Part shown: one piece after another, positions 1 to 12,364 of the stretch
How positions within the stretch are numbered: position 1 is the stretch's first letter
Layout of the letters: every line of letters begins with the position of its first letter
Assembly (NCBI GenBank): GCA_944989445.1
Contig: CALYLW010000334.1
Location: 182,501-246,500, forward strand
DNA length: 64,000 nucleotides
Direction: 5' to 3'
Source of the DNA: Ampullaceana balthica
Lineage: Eukaryota; Mollusca; Gastropoda; Lymnaeidae
Position numbers and translations under genes: made by a program
Notes under the pieces: generated by a model
Seen by the model: the letters and a program-made list of their open reading frames with translations, nothing else
What the model was told of the DNA's origin: nothing
Database searches by the model: none

Positions 1-417
1 TACCCCTGGCTACACCCTCTGAACTCTGTGCCGCGAGATAATTGACCAATCCCAGCCCATTCGTATTGATTCTTTCAGGAGAAATAATTTTGAAGAAGTA
101 AACAAAACACGTTCCAAACACTGGTTCAGAACGTGCGGCCAACTGGATACTTCATTAATTATTGGAATAAATATCTTTTAAATAAGTTGTTCCGGAATCT
201 CTCAAAGGATCTCTAAATATTTTAAACACATTCTGCGTACAGCTAGAACGAAATGTTTGTTGTTGTAGTACTTTTTTTATTATAAAATAATAACTTTATA
301 TCATTTTTGTTTTTTTTAAGAATTTGTTACTAATAAACTACACAAGGCAGTTTTGCTAAGTCCGTCTCTTCTGTTTGAGTAAAAAAAAATTAATTACTTC
401 TATTCCGCTATAGGTTC
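1..417. other. Non-coding stretch, nothing recognised
   Basis: AT-rich sequence with several homopolymer T/A runs. No open frame of useful length, splice-bounded exon or repeat end was seen. Confidence 0.5.
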
Positions 418-652
418 TTTCAAGTTTCCACCCACATTAGAGATGCCCAACGAACACTAAGCCAATCAAAAAACCATTCAAGTTTCCACCCACATTAGAG
501 ATGCCCAACGAACACTAAGCCAATCAAAAAACCATTCAAGTTTCCACCCACATTAGAGATGCCCAACGAACACTAAGCCAATCAAAAAACCATTCAAGTT
601 TCCACCCACATTAGAGATGCCCAACGAACACTAAGCCATTAAAAAAAAACCA
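418..652. repeat. 58-bp tandem repeat, four copies
   Basis: Four near-identical head-to-tail copies of a unit starting CAAGTTTCCACCCACATTAG and ending in an A-rich run before CCATT. Copies begin at about 421, 479, 537 and 595. The first three are almost identical and the fourth has a longer A run. The high copy identity indicates recent expansion. There is no coding signal. Confidence 0.93.
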
Positions 653-769
653 TTCAAGCTCAAAAGCGTCCTGCAAGCCAGAGATACAAAGTGATGTTTG
701 ATTTTCTAGATATGGACGCACTTTTCAGGGTCTCGATGATCTTGCCGAAAACTCATCAAGACTATGCGC

Positions 770-905
770 TGCCTCGAGGATGACACCGAGGGTGACATCA
801 AGGATGACATCTAGGATATCATGGATGAAATCAAGAATGACATCAGGGATAAAGTTAATTATGCCATCAAGGATGAAATCAATGACATCAAGTGCCTTCT
901 TTGAC
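770..905. repeat. Degenerate ATGACATCAAGG-type short tandem repeat
   Basis: Irregular repetition of GATGACATCAAGGATGA-like words with a loose 10-20 bp period. It opens short overlapping frames on both strands, which are repeat products and not genes. Confidence 0.6.
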
Positions 906-1179
906 ACACGTGTGTCGAATACATTATTGAATTGTGGAGGTGTTGGGTCTCAAAATTGCCTTGCATCATTGTTTTATGGTCTCATTCATTGATAGTAAAC
1001 ACAATATTTCAAAATAAAGCATTGAGCAATATCTAACCCTACATGTACAACCAAGGTGTTATGTGTACTTACTAATTCAAATGCATCTTGAAAAATACAC
1101 ATTTAGTTATACCCTTTACTGTGTACTATTTTGGTTTGAGCGATATTTTATGGAATGAACGTTACTTCATGTTCTAAAT

Positions 1180-1385
1180 CAGGGCTCTCCAAACTACGGC
1201 CCGCGGGCCAGAAGCGGCCCACGAGGCCCTCACATCAGGCCCCTGGAGACCTTTTAATCTAAAAAAGATACTATTTTTACCTGTAGTTTACCACAAAACG
1301 TAGTAGTTGTGAGTTAGTAGTCGGCCCCCGAACTGCTGTTTGACAGTTAATGTGGCCCTCCGGCAGAAAATTTTTGAGACCCCTG
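1180..1385. mobile_element. hAT-type miniature inverted-repeat element with perfect 8-bp TSD
   Basis: The element starts CAGGGCTCTCCAAACT and ends TTTTTGAGACCCCTG, so its ends are imperfect inverted repeats (CAGGG.TCTC / GAGACCCCTG). It is flanked by identical 8-bp direct repeats TTCTAAAT at 1172-1179 and 1386-1393. An 8-bp target duplication with CAG..CTG ends is the hallmark of hAT transposons. At 206 bp with no open frame it is non-autonomous. The interior is GC-rich (CGGCCCGCGGGCC) compared with its AT-rich surroundings. Confidence 0.9.
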
Positions 1386-1393
1386 TTCTAAAT

Positions 1394-1675
1394 CATTCTA
1401 CATTGTTCTCTTTCTCGCGCATTCTTGCGCGTAATTATATAAGCACCGAAACAAATAACTGTTGTGTGGTGTTATGGATTGTTGTCATCAGACTGATGCA
1501 TTTTCTGGGTCAGTTTTTTTGTGTGCTGCTCATCTTCATTGTCACTTGTAAATAAACCTACTCAGAGGCGTCACAAGGGTTGGTGTCACCCCCTCACGAC
1601 TTACCCCAGAGGCCTCTTTCGAGTCTGCCAATGCCAAATAATGGGAACATACGGAATTATTCATATTGTTGTTTA
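1394..1675. other. Non-coding spacer
   Basis: Unique-looking sequence between the hAT miniature element and the 18-bp minisatellite. Nothing recognised. Confidence 0.4.
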
Positions 1676-2212
1676 TTCTTGTGATGGTGTCAACCTGTGT
1701 GATGGTATCACCCCTTGTGATTGGTGTCAACCTTTGTGATGGTATCACCCCTTTGTGGTGGTGTCAACCCTTTGTGATGGTATCACCCTTTGTGATGGTA
1801 TCACCTTTTGTGATGGTGTCAACCTTTGTGATGGTATCACCCCTTGTGATGGTGTCAACCCCTTGTGATGGTATCACCCCTTGTGATGGTATCACCCCTT
1901 GTGATGGTGTCAACCTTTGTGATGGTATCACCCCTTGTGATGGTATCACCCCTTGTGATGGTATCACCCCTTGTGATAGTGATCAACCCTTTGTGATGGT
2001 ATCACCCCTTGTGATGGTCGTCAACTTTGTGATGGTATCACCCCTTGTGATAGTGTCAACCTTTGTGATGGTATCACCCCTTGTGATGGTGTCAACTTTT
2101 GTGATGGTATCACCCCTTGTGATAGTGTCACCCTTTGTGATGGTATCTAGCCCTTGTGATGGTATCACCCTTTGTGATGGTATCACCCCTTGTGATGGTG
2201 TCACCCGAAGCG
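1676..2212. repeat. 18-bp minisatellite, about 29 copies
   Basis: Array of GTGATGGTATCACCCCTT and variant GTGATGGTGTCAACCTTT units. The two unit types alternate irregularly. Because 18 is a multiple of three, long open frames run through the array on both strands; they are low-complexity and not genes. The core GTGATGGTATCAC is itself a near-palindrome (GTGATrsyATCAC), so single strands could form many small hairpins. Confidence 0.93.
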
Positions 2213-3240
2213 GTACGCACACCCCGTCTCCTAGTGATGTCTCTGGACCTACTTGGTACATCTGTATTTCGCTCTTCCCGAATTGAATTAAATTTGCTTA
2301 TCATCAAATGACTTGAATCAAATTTGTACAAGTGAACATAGCATCTAAACTATTTTAAACCTTTATAACCATACACCTGTACTTGAATAAACCGAAATCT
2401 AATCTTGAAATTGTTGTATTTTGATTATTTTTTTTTAAATCGTTCGTTGACTAGAGATAAGTGTATACGTTATATTACAAGAAAGGGAGAAAAAACAACT
2501 CAATTTAGTCCAAGAGCCGTTGCCAGTGTTACTCAATTTATTGCAAGTTGCTCCCAATGGGATCACTCAATCAATGTAGTGAATTGCGTCAGTGTTTTTC
2601 ACAAGAACACGGCCTTGGGCCTGTCCTGCATACACGAAATGACTAACTGACACGTAAGGCTGACAGGGGGGACAGGATTGCCTTCCAGAATGTAATTCTA
2701 GTTTTGACCCTCACACCCACCCTCGCCCCTCCCACTGTTACAGTAAAAGGGTTTGCGTGCTCCTGTCATTGAGTGGATGTATTGGTTGACGGGTCACTAC
2801 AGTATGGAACGCGATAAGCATTTTTAGCTGACCAGATCACAATCCCCAGCTTTCAAGCTCACCTGACCACAACCCAGACAACAACTACAACAACTCACCC
2901 CCCCCCCACACCTAAACACGTGTCTTCCTGACCATCACTACTCCGTCTCAAGGGGAGAGAACAACAAAACAAATTAACTGCAATACATTTATGGCTCCTC
3001 GAGTTCTCTGTGGCCATGTTCAGCAATTATTTTCAATTAATGTAAAACACAAAAGTGCTCTTCAACTTCAATGCAACCGGAATCTTTATTTAAAATATCA
3101 AATTTAATTAGCCAAACATAATTAAACAAACAAAAATAACAAAGTGTATCGTTTTTATTTCACAAACAGCTAATCTAATGGAGAAAAAAAAACCGCTTGT
3201 CTTGTCCAAACGCCACGAGGACAGGATAGATAGTGTATTT
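2213..3240. other. Non-coding stretch
   Basis: Mixed AT-rich sequence with a C run near 2898-2906. No exon or element end was recognised. Confidence 0.45.
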
Positions 3241-3249
3241 ATACCAGAG

Positions 3250-3576
3250 TGTTTGTGTTTGGGGAGATAGGAGACTTGACACAGATGACCAGAGTGTGTG
3301 TGTTTGGGGAGATAGGAGACTTGACACAGATGACCAGAGTGTGTGTGTTTGGGGAGATAGGAGACTTGACACAGATGACCAGAGTGTGTGTGTTTGGGGA
3401 GATAGGAGACTTGACACAGATGACCAGAGTGTGTGTGTTTGGGGAGATAGGAGACTTGACACAGATGACCAGAGTGTGTGTGTTTGGGGAGATAGGAGAC
3501 TTGACACTGATGACCAGAGTGTGTGTGTTTGGGGAGATAGGAGACTTGACTTTGACAGAAACAGGCGACCAGAAAT
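3250..3576. repeat. 45-bp minisatellite, seven copies
   Basis: Seven copies of a 45-bp unit containing GTGTTTGGGGAGATAGGAGA and TTGACACAGATGACCAGAG; the GGGG blocks start at 3261, 3306, 3351, 3396, 3441, 3486 and 3531. Copies are nearly identical. The 45-bp period keeps several frames open on both strands, but codon content simply follows the repeat, and no splice or start context supports translation. Confidence 0.95.
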
Positions 3577-3841
3577 AAATCATGATGGTTAGGGGAGAAG
3601 GTCGATGGGTGATGTGTGTATGTAGGGAGGAAGGGGTGGCTAGAGTTCGTGCAGTTGTGAGGGACAACGTGTGGCCGACCGGTTGGACTAGAAAGTATTG
3701 ATGACTTTTGGCAACAACAGGAGACAAGGAGTAAGTGAAGGAAATCCATGGAAGAGTGAGCGAATAATAAAAACGTCTTAGGGTAAATAAAGGAGTGACC
3801 GATGAAAGGCCAACTCGGCGAATTTTAGAATGAACTCTCAG

Positions 3842-4318
3842 ATAATAAAATAATGTAAAAACTTTTTTTTTAAAAGGACACGCTTTTATTTACATATAGA
3901 AAGTGCAGAAAAAGAAAGAAGAAAATAAAAATTTTCTATGAAAATAGGTGAAATCGGCGAATCTATCTACTGCACATAAAAGCATGGGGCGCCAAATCAC
4001 AAATCATTTCTCATTGCAACTATTCTCTTACGTATAGATAAATATTTCTAATTAATGTGATAGTAGCATTTATATGATCAAAGTTGTGAAACTTTTACTG
4101 TTTATTAATATTCATACAAATTTGTTTTTATGTTTTGCAGCCTTGTACACGATAGAGAGTTGTGATGAACGCCCCACGCTTTTAAAAGCAGTAGATAGGT
4201 TCACCGATTTCACCTGTTTCATAGAAAATTTGTATTTTCTTCTTTTTAGTGCACTTTCTATATGTAAATAAAAGCGTGTCCTTTTAAAAAAAAGATTTTT
4301 TTACATTATTTTATTTTC
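3842..4318. repeat. Large inverted repeat (arms about 155 bp, spacer about 165 bp)
   Basis: The sequence from ATAATAAAATAATGTAAAAA (3842) to GCATGGGGCGCC (about 3997) recurs as its reverse complement from about 4165 to 4318, including AAAGGACACGCTTTTATTTA and GTGAAATCGG. Arms differ by small indels and substitutions. This is a foldback structure, either a foldback/MITE-type element or two opposed copies of one repeat. A transcript through it would form a long hairpin. No flanking target duplication was identified. Confidence 0.85.
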
Positions 4319-4659
4319 TACTTTTTAGTAACAACGTTTTTTTAAATTGATTTTTCGACCTTATCAATTCAATTTAATTAGTTAAACTTCATTGTCTATA
4401 ACTTAAATGTGATAGTGGTAAAAAGAAAGATTATTCATTACAAATTTATGTATAATACACACACAAAAAAAAACATTTTCCCTAACTTAAAATTGAACCT
4501 CGTACCCCCATGTCGGCAATCGATCACGCTTATATTTCGGCCAGCAAGACTTGATGTTGATAGTACTTTTTAAAGTTATAATAATTGTATCCCTCTAGGG
4601 CGAATTGAGGCATGATTCATTGACGCGAGTGATAATATTTTATATAGACAAAAACTAAA
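4319..4659. other. AT-rich spacer
   Basis: No recognisable gene or element. Confidence 0.4.
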
Positions 4660-4880
4660 AACTAAAAGTGAATTAATTTAATTACGGTACATTCGATCGA
4701 TCTGAAATTTTGATACAATGCATTGTCATCCACGATCTATATGTGGTAAACTTTTTAGATGTCTAGAACTATCAGAAGTGGTTTAATTTTACGCTTCAAG
4801 ATTTGAAGGAAGGAAGGATGGATGGATGGATGGATGGATGGATACAACATACAAACAGTGTGACTTAAATAAAAGCGTTT
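4660..4880 (+). repeat. Dispersed repeat, 'TTCGATCGATCTGAAATTTT' family, copy 1
   Basis: Contains the family core ACGGTACATTCGATCGATCT followed by GAAATTTTGATACAATGCATT, then the body seen again at 57061-57290, ending in TAAATAAAAGCGT. A (GGAT)n run at about 4810-4842 lies inside this copy and is absent from the 57-kb copy, so the microsatellite grew within the repeat. Confidence 0.8.
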
Positions 4881-5194
4881 AAAAAGAGCAATGAATAGAT
4901 GGGAAAAAAACAACCCCGTAAAAACAAAGTTTTTGACTATAAATCTCTTATATATGAGACATAACTAAAAGTATTGATTATGTGCAAACGCGACAAACAT
5001 TTACAGACTGAAACCGAAAGTATCTCCCTTGGCTTTAAAACTGGGGGAAGGGATGAGGGCGTGTGGACATGGACGGGTGGCGTCAACGCGTTAGCTCAAC
5101 TCCAGTTGGTTTACCTGGTTTAAACACGAGATGTGTTCACCGGTGGCTGGCCTGAAGTCAAGTGACCCGTAAAATGTAAACAATAGCGACCGCT

Positions 5195-5425
5195 ACATAT
5201 AGTTTATATAGATAAACTAAAAATGCATTAATTTAAATACGGTACGTTCGATCGATCTGAAATTTTGATACGATGCATTGTTAGGTGACACAGGTCCGTG
5301 TGCCAAATTTCAGTTAGATGGCTTCACGGGAAGTGGGTCATATTTGACTTATGTTTTTCCGCGGGCGGGCGGGCCAAAGACAGAGACGGCGGTGAAGTTA
5401 AAATAAGGGATTTAATAATAATAAA
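5195..5425 (+). repeat. Dispersed repeat, same family, copy 2
   Basis: Core ACGGTACGTTCGATCGATCT then GAAATTTTGATACGATGCATT. Downstream it shares the CAAATTTCAG...GTGGGT block and a GGGCGGGCGGGC run with the copies near 32.0 and 56.3-56.8 kb, and is followed by AAATAAGGGATTTAATAATA. Confidence 0.75.
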
Positions 5426-6937
5426 TTTTTTGGTGCCATCAAAATAGAATAAGATTAAATGAAAGGAGGAGGGGCGAATTAAGAAAGTAATGAAGCGAAT
5501 GAGGTACTAAGGGGGCGAAGGAAGTAATAAAAGGAGAGCACGAGGAAATGGTATGAATGAACAGGTTCTGAAATGCCGAGTGATGAAGCTAATAAAGGAT
5601 TGAATATCAACAAATATACAGGCGTGGAAAAAAGTATTATAAAGTAAATTTTTAGAAATTGAGTCTTAAATTTGCTTTTAACCGCAGCTCAAAAAGTAGT
5701 TAATACCTGAATAGTGAATGAAGTAAAGATCAATAGACTATGTGTATGTGAGATGGGCAGAAAATAAGGTCAATAGTCCTATCTTTTGTTGGGTATTGGC
5801 TGGGTCATCGATTTTCAATAATTGATGGCTTTATGTGAGCTGAATGACGTAGTGAAATGCCCATGCAGAAAGATTTCCAAAACAATGGTGGTGCGTTTGA
5901 ATATACGGCATTGCATGAAACATCGAATAACTAATAAGTTTTTGATGTTTTATGTTCGATTAGCCTGACGAGTAAGGGGCAAACCTGCTGATACAGTTCA
6001 GTGAATCAAACCGTAAGCTTTCATCTGAACATGCGCAGGTTTAATAACGCCTTCAAAGCTGTTTTCTTTCGTTCATTCCTACTTTAACTTAAAACAAAAA
6101 CACAGCGATTCTGGAAAATCACGAGCTATAAAGATGAGAAACTCTATAGGTCTTGACGTTAATAAGTTAATGAAAAAATAAATGGGGATGTTCAGTTGCA
6201 AATTTTTAACTTACACTCATAGCTCGTGAATTGCTATGGGTTTTTAAAATAACACTACAACTACAAGACAGATTAACCTCTTTAGCCACAATGAGGGGAA
6301 AATATATCTCTAGAGTCAGGTGACTTTTGTAATGATTTAGAGATCAAAGATCACGCGATAAGGCAATAATTTTCAAAAGGTATTGATTATTTAGTATTGG
6401 CCCAACTTCAATTACAATAATTTTTCATTCATAACAATTTAAATGTGCTGTAATTTTATCACTCACATATTTACCTATAATAAAAGATTATACAAATATA
6501 AGTCAAATAGTTTAATTTTTTTTTATTTTGAAATGACTTACAAATTAATTGATGTAGCCTAAAGTAATAATTATACTGTTATAATTTACAATAAAAAATA
6601 AAAAATACACCCTCCTACAAAGTGATTTTGGAAGTTAAATATTATTTTTTTTAAAGTAATATAATTTTTAATTTTCACATATTTGATGCATGTGCGTGTC
6701 TTCTTATGAATAAATAGGAACAACTATTTTTCATCTTACGCAACGATTTATTTCTTTATTTAATTTATTGCCCTAAGAAAAAGAATCGAACAAAAAACAA
6801 GTATTGGCAAATATTAAATTCGAGATGTTTTCTTCTATTAAAAATTGGTGTAATTGAAAGTTTATGTGTGTTGTAAATTTGTATGTGGTATATGTTTTTA
6901 TGTCTAAATATTCTATATGCATTTAATGTTATATACT
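5426..6937. other. AT-rich non-coding stretch
   Basis: About 1.5 kb without an exon-like open frame, TIR or tandem repeat that I could recognise. Confidence 0.45.
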
Positions 6938-7214
6938 TGATTTGTTATACACACTGAAGCTGATTTGTTATACACACTGAAGCTGATTTGTTATACACAC
7001 TGAAGCTGATTTTTTATACACACTGAAGCTGATTTGTTATACACACTGAAGCTGATTTGTTATACACACTGAAGCTGATTTGTTATACACTGAAGCTGAT
7101 TTGTTATACACACTGAAGCTGATTTGTTATACACACTGAAGCTGATTTGTTATACACACTGAAGCTGATTTGTTATACACACTGAAGCTGATTTGTTATA
7201 CACACTGAAGCTGA
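6938..7214. repeat. 23-bp minisatellite, about 12 copies
   Basis: Head-to-tail units of TGATTTGTTATACACACTGA plus AGC. One copy has TTTTTTATAC and one has lost four bases (TTATACACTGAAG). Otherwise near-perfect, so the array is young. No coding potential. Confidence 0.95.
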
Positions 7215-9659
7215 CAGAGTTGGAGGAATGGTTCGCTCCAAAGACAGATATCTTAGAAGATCTCCCAACAGAATTGATTCCGTTGCTTACACTTGCTGCG
7301 CATTGTGCATTATGTTAATTAAATTACAATGTGAGTCAATGATATTACAAGACAAAACCATGTCCGGCCTCTTTAGGGATGCGATTAAACTAAATAAATA
7401 ATATTCTTTTGGAGACTAACGCAAACAAATACAATTTTGTATGGGCAAGACCTTAACTTCAAGATAAACGGTTCAGTGAGAAAGACAAGAAATCAATAAT
7501 TCATGCGTCTATTGATTCTCTGCCGTGGTCTCAATAATATGAGATGTCATGTGGTGACTGAATCGACAGAAACGAATGTTATCTTTACTTCGGGGAAAGA
7601 ATTCCCTGGAATGGGGGGAAAGTGTTTCAATTGGACGCAATTAAATTGGATAGCAATCGTATCCCGTGTTACTAATGCTATGCAAAGTTTTGAACAACGT
7701 GTGGCCAGTGACGTCCTATCCATTAGTCTATGTAGCCTGGTTCCTACAAACGTTCCAGGGGCTGCCGAAAATTAAAATTGCGTGAACTTTGTTAAATCCT
7801 AACTCAAGCATTTTTGAGGAAGTTCAATCGTAATTTGATTCCTCAACTTTGAAATGAAAACGTCACAATCAGATCTACTTACAAATCTAATTATTATTAT
7901 TAACATTACACAGAAACAGCAATGCAGGAAGTGCTTCAACCAGATGAAAACAATCCAAAACTAAACAACTAATTTGTGCGTTTTTTTTTGGTGTGCGTTT
8001 GTATAGTAATGAGCGAGAACGCACTAGAAACAGAATAATGTTAAATGATTTAGAACCGAAAAGAAACTCGTTTTAGAAAGATTATTTTTTTTCCAAAGCA
8101 GTACTGAAATAATTTGTATCACAAAATGTTGTATAAATGAAACAAAAAATGTATTTTTTAATGCCACATGCAATATATCAGATATTTTACACCATAAATT
8201 GGGTAATTAACCAAGAAGTGTTTCATACTTAGCATATACAAATAGCTCTAAGTTACACCCTCTAACCATGTGCAGGTGCTCTTGAGTACGTTAACTAATC
8301 TGCTCTTCACATTAGCAAAGTCACACAACCTCCAATTTCAGTTCCCGGAACAAGAAAATTTCTTTTGAAAGTGCATGTAGTTCCGACAAGGATTGTCGTG
8401 CTTGTCACATCTTAGAAAGTAAATTAGTTTTTATTAGATTCAGTTTGAAAAACCGAACGTTTACCTTCAGAGCTTGTTCTAAAAATTAAAAAGTAGCTTT
8501 GGAAATCAATATTTACATTCGGAAAAATTGTAAACACCCTATTATCTATTTGTTCTGCATCAGAAATTGATCAAATTCTTCTAAAAGTTCAAAGCAACCA
8601 AGGAACTCTGAATTGTTAGTAACATAATGTAAATGACTGTCAGTAATGGTTGCTATGGAAGCCCGTCATTTGTGACCTAACTTCTCATGCAACAGGATAG
8701 ATGATATAAGTGCAGGGCTGTGGTGTGTCTATCTTAATGCGTGTAACAAACAGTAACCAAGTAGTTAATATTCAGTGAAATGTTTTTAGAATTGTTTAGT
8801 AACATGGTTGATTAACAATTTGATGCGCAGGTGAAAATGTATGTATATGTTACACACACACACTGATATGTAAAAGGAATATTGAGAGGCTGATTTAAAT
8901 GCAGATCATTTCAGCAGTAAGTAGAGCATAAATCGACAAGAAGCTCTCTCCTTTAAAAATAATAAAAAAATTTTAAAGCCTCGTTTTAGTGGCCGCAGAG
9001 AGTCGCAAAGGACAAGATAGCAAGACATAGAAACAACAAGAGACAAAGCTACCCACATTGAAAAAAAAATTGTGACGCAAGTTTAACTCAATTTTCCAGC
9101 ATTGAAGTTTTGACACAAGTACACGACTCAAGTCATCACACACATTGTAGACACAGGTTTAAGACCACACCGTTAGTTACAACCGCTGGGAACCTAGTCA
9201 TGTAGCTTAACTATGAGAGCTGGCAACAAATTCTTCGTAAATAGGCAAATCATTTTTAAACATGATTCTCAGGGTGAAAGTACCGTGTTTTATAAGTCTT
9301 TAGCCACTGGGTCGCAAAAATAATATATATATATACAAATATTTGAAAACTTTTTTAAAAATTAAGATTATTTTATACTTATATTTTATATTACAGATGC
9401 TCCTTTTATGCAGAAGATTTTTGCGTCCTATCAATGTTTTATTGTAGTCTTGCATTTTATTACAGTTTTAAAACTTGACCCTTTGTTAGTTTTCCTTCAT
9501 TGTTCAGGCCACCCTTCCACGCCCTCTAATTCCTAACGGGGGAAAAGAGGATTTGTATGTATTTGTGCTGCATAAGGAACAGTAAATGTGTTTTTATCCC
9601 CAAGTTAATCGGAATTTTGTATGAGATTGTTGAGTTGTATTTTAAAGTTAGAATTTACT
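7215..9659. other. Non-coding stretch with one SINE-tail fragment
   Basis: About 2.4 kb of AT-rich sequence. A 270-bp open frame at 7503-7775 has no recognisable domain or splice context and is treated as chance. At about 9393-9475 lies a diverged fragment (ATTACAGATGCTCCTTTTAT, GCAGAAGATTTTTGCGTCCT) matching the tail of the local SINE, and also the fragment near 49590-49665 with its downstream TCTTGCATTTT segment. Confidence 0.5.
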
Positions 9660-9660
9660 G

Positions 9661-9679
9661 TCATATATAACTATATATA

Positions 9680-9736
<57 letters not shown>

Positions 9737-9764
9737 CTATATATATATACATATATATATAGAT

Positions 9765-9832
<68 letters not shown>
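9661..9832. repeat. (AT)n / (GATA)n microsatellite
   Basis: A TATATA run interrupted by AACTATATATA words is followed by about fifteen GATA units (9767-9830). Pure simple sequence. Confidence 0.97.
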
Positions 9833-10188
9833 CACGTTAAGAAAGTCTTTGCCGCACGGTAGCAGGTAAGATATAAAGACAATATTTTCACATTAAATTA
9901 ATAAGAAATTATTTTTGTTTCCTCGAGTTCTAAAATGTATTTTACTTATACAAGAATTGTTCAAAATAATAATTTTAAAATGTTATTGCACTCTCTCGAC
10001 AGAAAAACTGTATTATTTTTTTTTAAGTTTATTTTATGAACAATGTCAGTAAAGTATGCACAAACTATTTTTTTCTTTATTAATCCTTTGAGTCCCGATA
10101 TTGGGACAAAATTCATTACCAAAGAAAAAATAAAACTCAAAGTAGAAGTAAAATATATCGGTTTCCCGTCATCTGTTGACCAAAATCT
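9833..10188. other. Non-coding spacer
   Basis: Nothing recognised apart from a short palindrome, GTCCCGATATTGGGAC, near 10091-10106. Confidence 0.4.
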
Positions 10189-10360
10189 GTCACCCCGCTC
10201 CGAATGGGTACCTAACACTACATGTAGTTAGGCGGCTGGGTAATGCGTGGAACCCACAAAGCCGTGGCCTGTGATTGCTGCATCACTTGCCAACAGATCT
10301 TCTGTCATGGTCTGTGGACGCAACTATCTTCTGCATAGAAGGAGCGTCTGTATAGATAAG
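10189..10360 (+). mobile_element. tRNA-derived SINE, 5'-truncated copy
   Basis: Matches the body and tail of the full SINEs at 35581-35860 and 40845-41119, from GTCACCCCGCTCCGAATGGG through ACTACATGTAGTTAGGCGGC to the end GGAGCGTCTGTATAGATAAG. The tRNA-like head with the A and B boxes is missing, as expected of 5' truncation during target-primed insertion. Confidence 0.9.
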
Positions 10361-12364
10361 ATAGAATGTAAGTCCCATCTTATTTCATCATTTCCCATGA
10401 ATTCTCCCTCAACCCCCCCTCCCCAATTTCACCTCCTCCCAGGACATCCCGCCACATCTGTACCTGTGTCATTGTCCCATTGGACGAGATCAAATATCAA
10501 ATGAGTACAACACCCACGTGTGAAACGAACCAAACAAATGTAGACACAAAACTCTTGGTGTTTCAAAGAGAAAAATACTTAAACTAACTTTTAATTAAAG
10601 AACTATTCAAAAAGGCTTTCACGCCACAAATGTGTCGCTAACATTATATCGACTGTTGGAATGGCTGCTGTATCATTGTATATATGGGAAATGAGATATA
10701 TGGCTTTGAATAGCGATACATACAACAAGAAAATTTCATTAACAAACCTGTCTCGGTGTTGACACAATTCTTTCTTCATTGAAAAGCTTTAAATAATCCA
10801 GAAAAGAAGAAAGAAATCTTAATTTAAAACATGTGTTTAAATATCATGAAATCCTTGTAATCAAGTAATAATACTTGGTGACAGATTTGAAGGAGCCCGG
10901 GATAAACGATTTAATAAAGACGTATGACATAAAGACGTATGAGATAACTGCACCGAATTAAAAGTATGTTAAGCTGACAGCACATAATAGAAGGTTCTCA
11001 AACAACGTTTGTGTTGTGTTGTGTTTTTTTTTAAATTTTATTTGTCGTAAATTGGGGGAGGGGGATATTCTTCAGCTAAGTTATTTTTCGTTTAAGAAAA
11101 CTAAATCATCATCATTTTTAAAATTGTTTTAGGTTGCATGTTAAATTACAAGAATTCTAGCTTGTTTTGTGTTGATAGTCATTTGGTTGACAAGGGCTAC
11201 TATAAAGGCAAGGCTATCTGTTGACCCGGTAGATTGAGATCGAGGTAATGTAAGTTCCTGGTCATTTGGGGGCAGTGTAATAGGGACCAGGGTTATCTGT
11301 GTGCCCAGCATGATGTGGCCCCTTAAACTGGAGGTCGGGACAGTTTGGTCCCTGGTTAGTTGAGAGGCAAGTTGCAGGTAGGATATATCTATGTTATGTT
11401 GTCCAATGGTAGAGTTAGCTCAGTTGGGAGAAAGTTAATTTCATTAAGACTTGTTTGGTTAATGCTATTTAGAGCAAGGTTAATTAACTGTAGTGCTTAT
11501 TTAAATATTTTTATTTCTAAGAAAAAAAAATCTCTTCTTTTGCTTATGTGGATAAATTAATAAACATAATAAGAAAAATAAAGAATTCTTTTAAGCTTTG
11601 GTGTCAACTTGTCTTAGAAAAAGGACAACCATTAAAAAAAATTAAAACTGACTGTTTCATTAATTGTAATGTACAAGAAATTATAGCCGGTTAAAAGTCA
11701 CAAGCAAATTTTGTTTTAATACAAGATCAAAATCTCTCAAAGCGTAGTCAGACAAATTATATGAGGAATGAAATTAAACTTGCACACTTATGCTTATAGT
11801 AGCTCTTGAGTTTGAGAATCACTGGTGTGTAAAGCGGTAGTGCAACACGACACGCCTTGGTGGTTAAGGGAAGTGGAGCGTGCTGTGTGCCGGGTACAGT
11901 GTGTAAGTGTGTGCTTGATTGCTGGTTGTCATACACATCTACCCGGGTCAAGTGGAACAGGAAGTTCATGTTTGACATTTATCAGTCTTAGCATTGTTTA
12001 TTGAAGTGGTGTTGCTTGTTTAATGGTTCAACAACAAATCCCTTTGACATTGCTGAAGAGTATGGAAACGAAAGAAAAAAAATAATTAAACAATTTATTA
12101 TAATGCTTATAGAAAGCAATTTGAAAACATACTATATTTTACTGATTTTACTATAAGGCTTGAAATAGAATGAATTGTTTAACAAAAAAATTGTACACAT
12201 CACTCGACGGTAATCAGTTTTTTATTCATTGTAGTTGTAGTAATATAAAAAGTTTTTGACTTTTTACGACACCGTGCATTTTATAAGATAGATTGTGATT
12301 GGAGGCCTTCAAAGATCCTTGGAAAAATATTCAATAGTAGCAACAGCACTCTCAAAAGGTTCAC
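10361..12364. other. Non-coding stretch
   Basis: About 2 kb with no recognisable exon, tandem repeat or element end. Confidence 0.45.

Noticed and set aside
1666..2286. 206-codon open frame on the plus strand
   Set aside because: It reads through the 18-bp minisatellite; the protein is a repeat of VMVSPLV/CDGITP words and the reverse frame is equally open.
3108..3749. 213-codon open frame and overlapping frames on both strands
   Set aside because: Products of the 45-bp minisatellite, whose period is a multiple of three.
4500..4560. tRNA-like stretch on the minus strand (GAGGTTCAATTTT)
   Set aside because: The B box is too weak and no cloverleaf could be drawn.
6938..7214. Possible CRISPR array
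   Set aside because: The 23-bp units are directly adjacent with no unique spacers; the setting is an animal genome, so this is a minisatellite.
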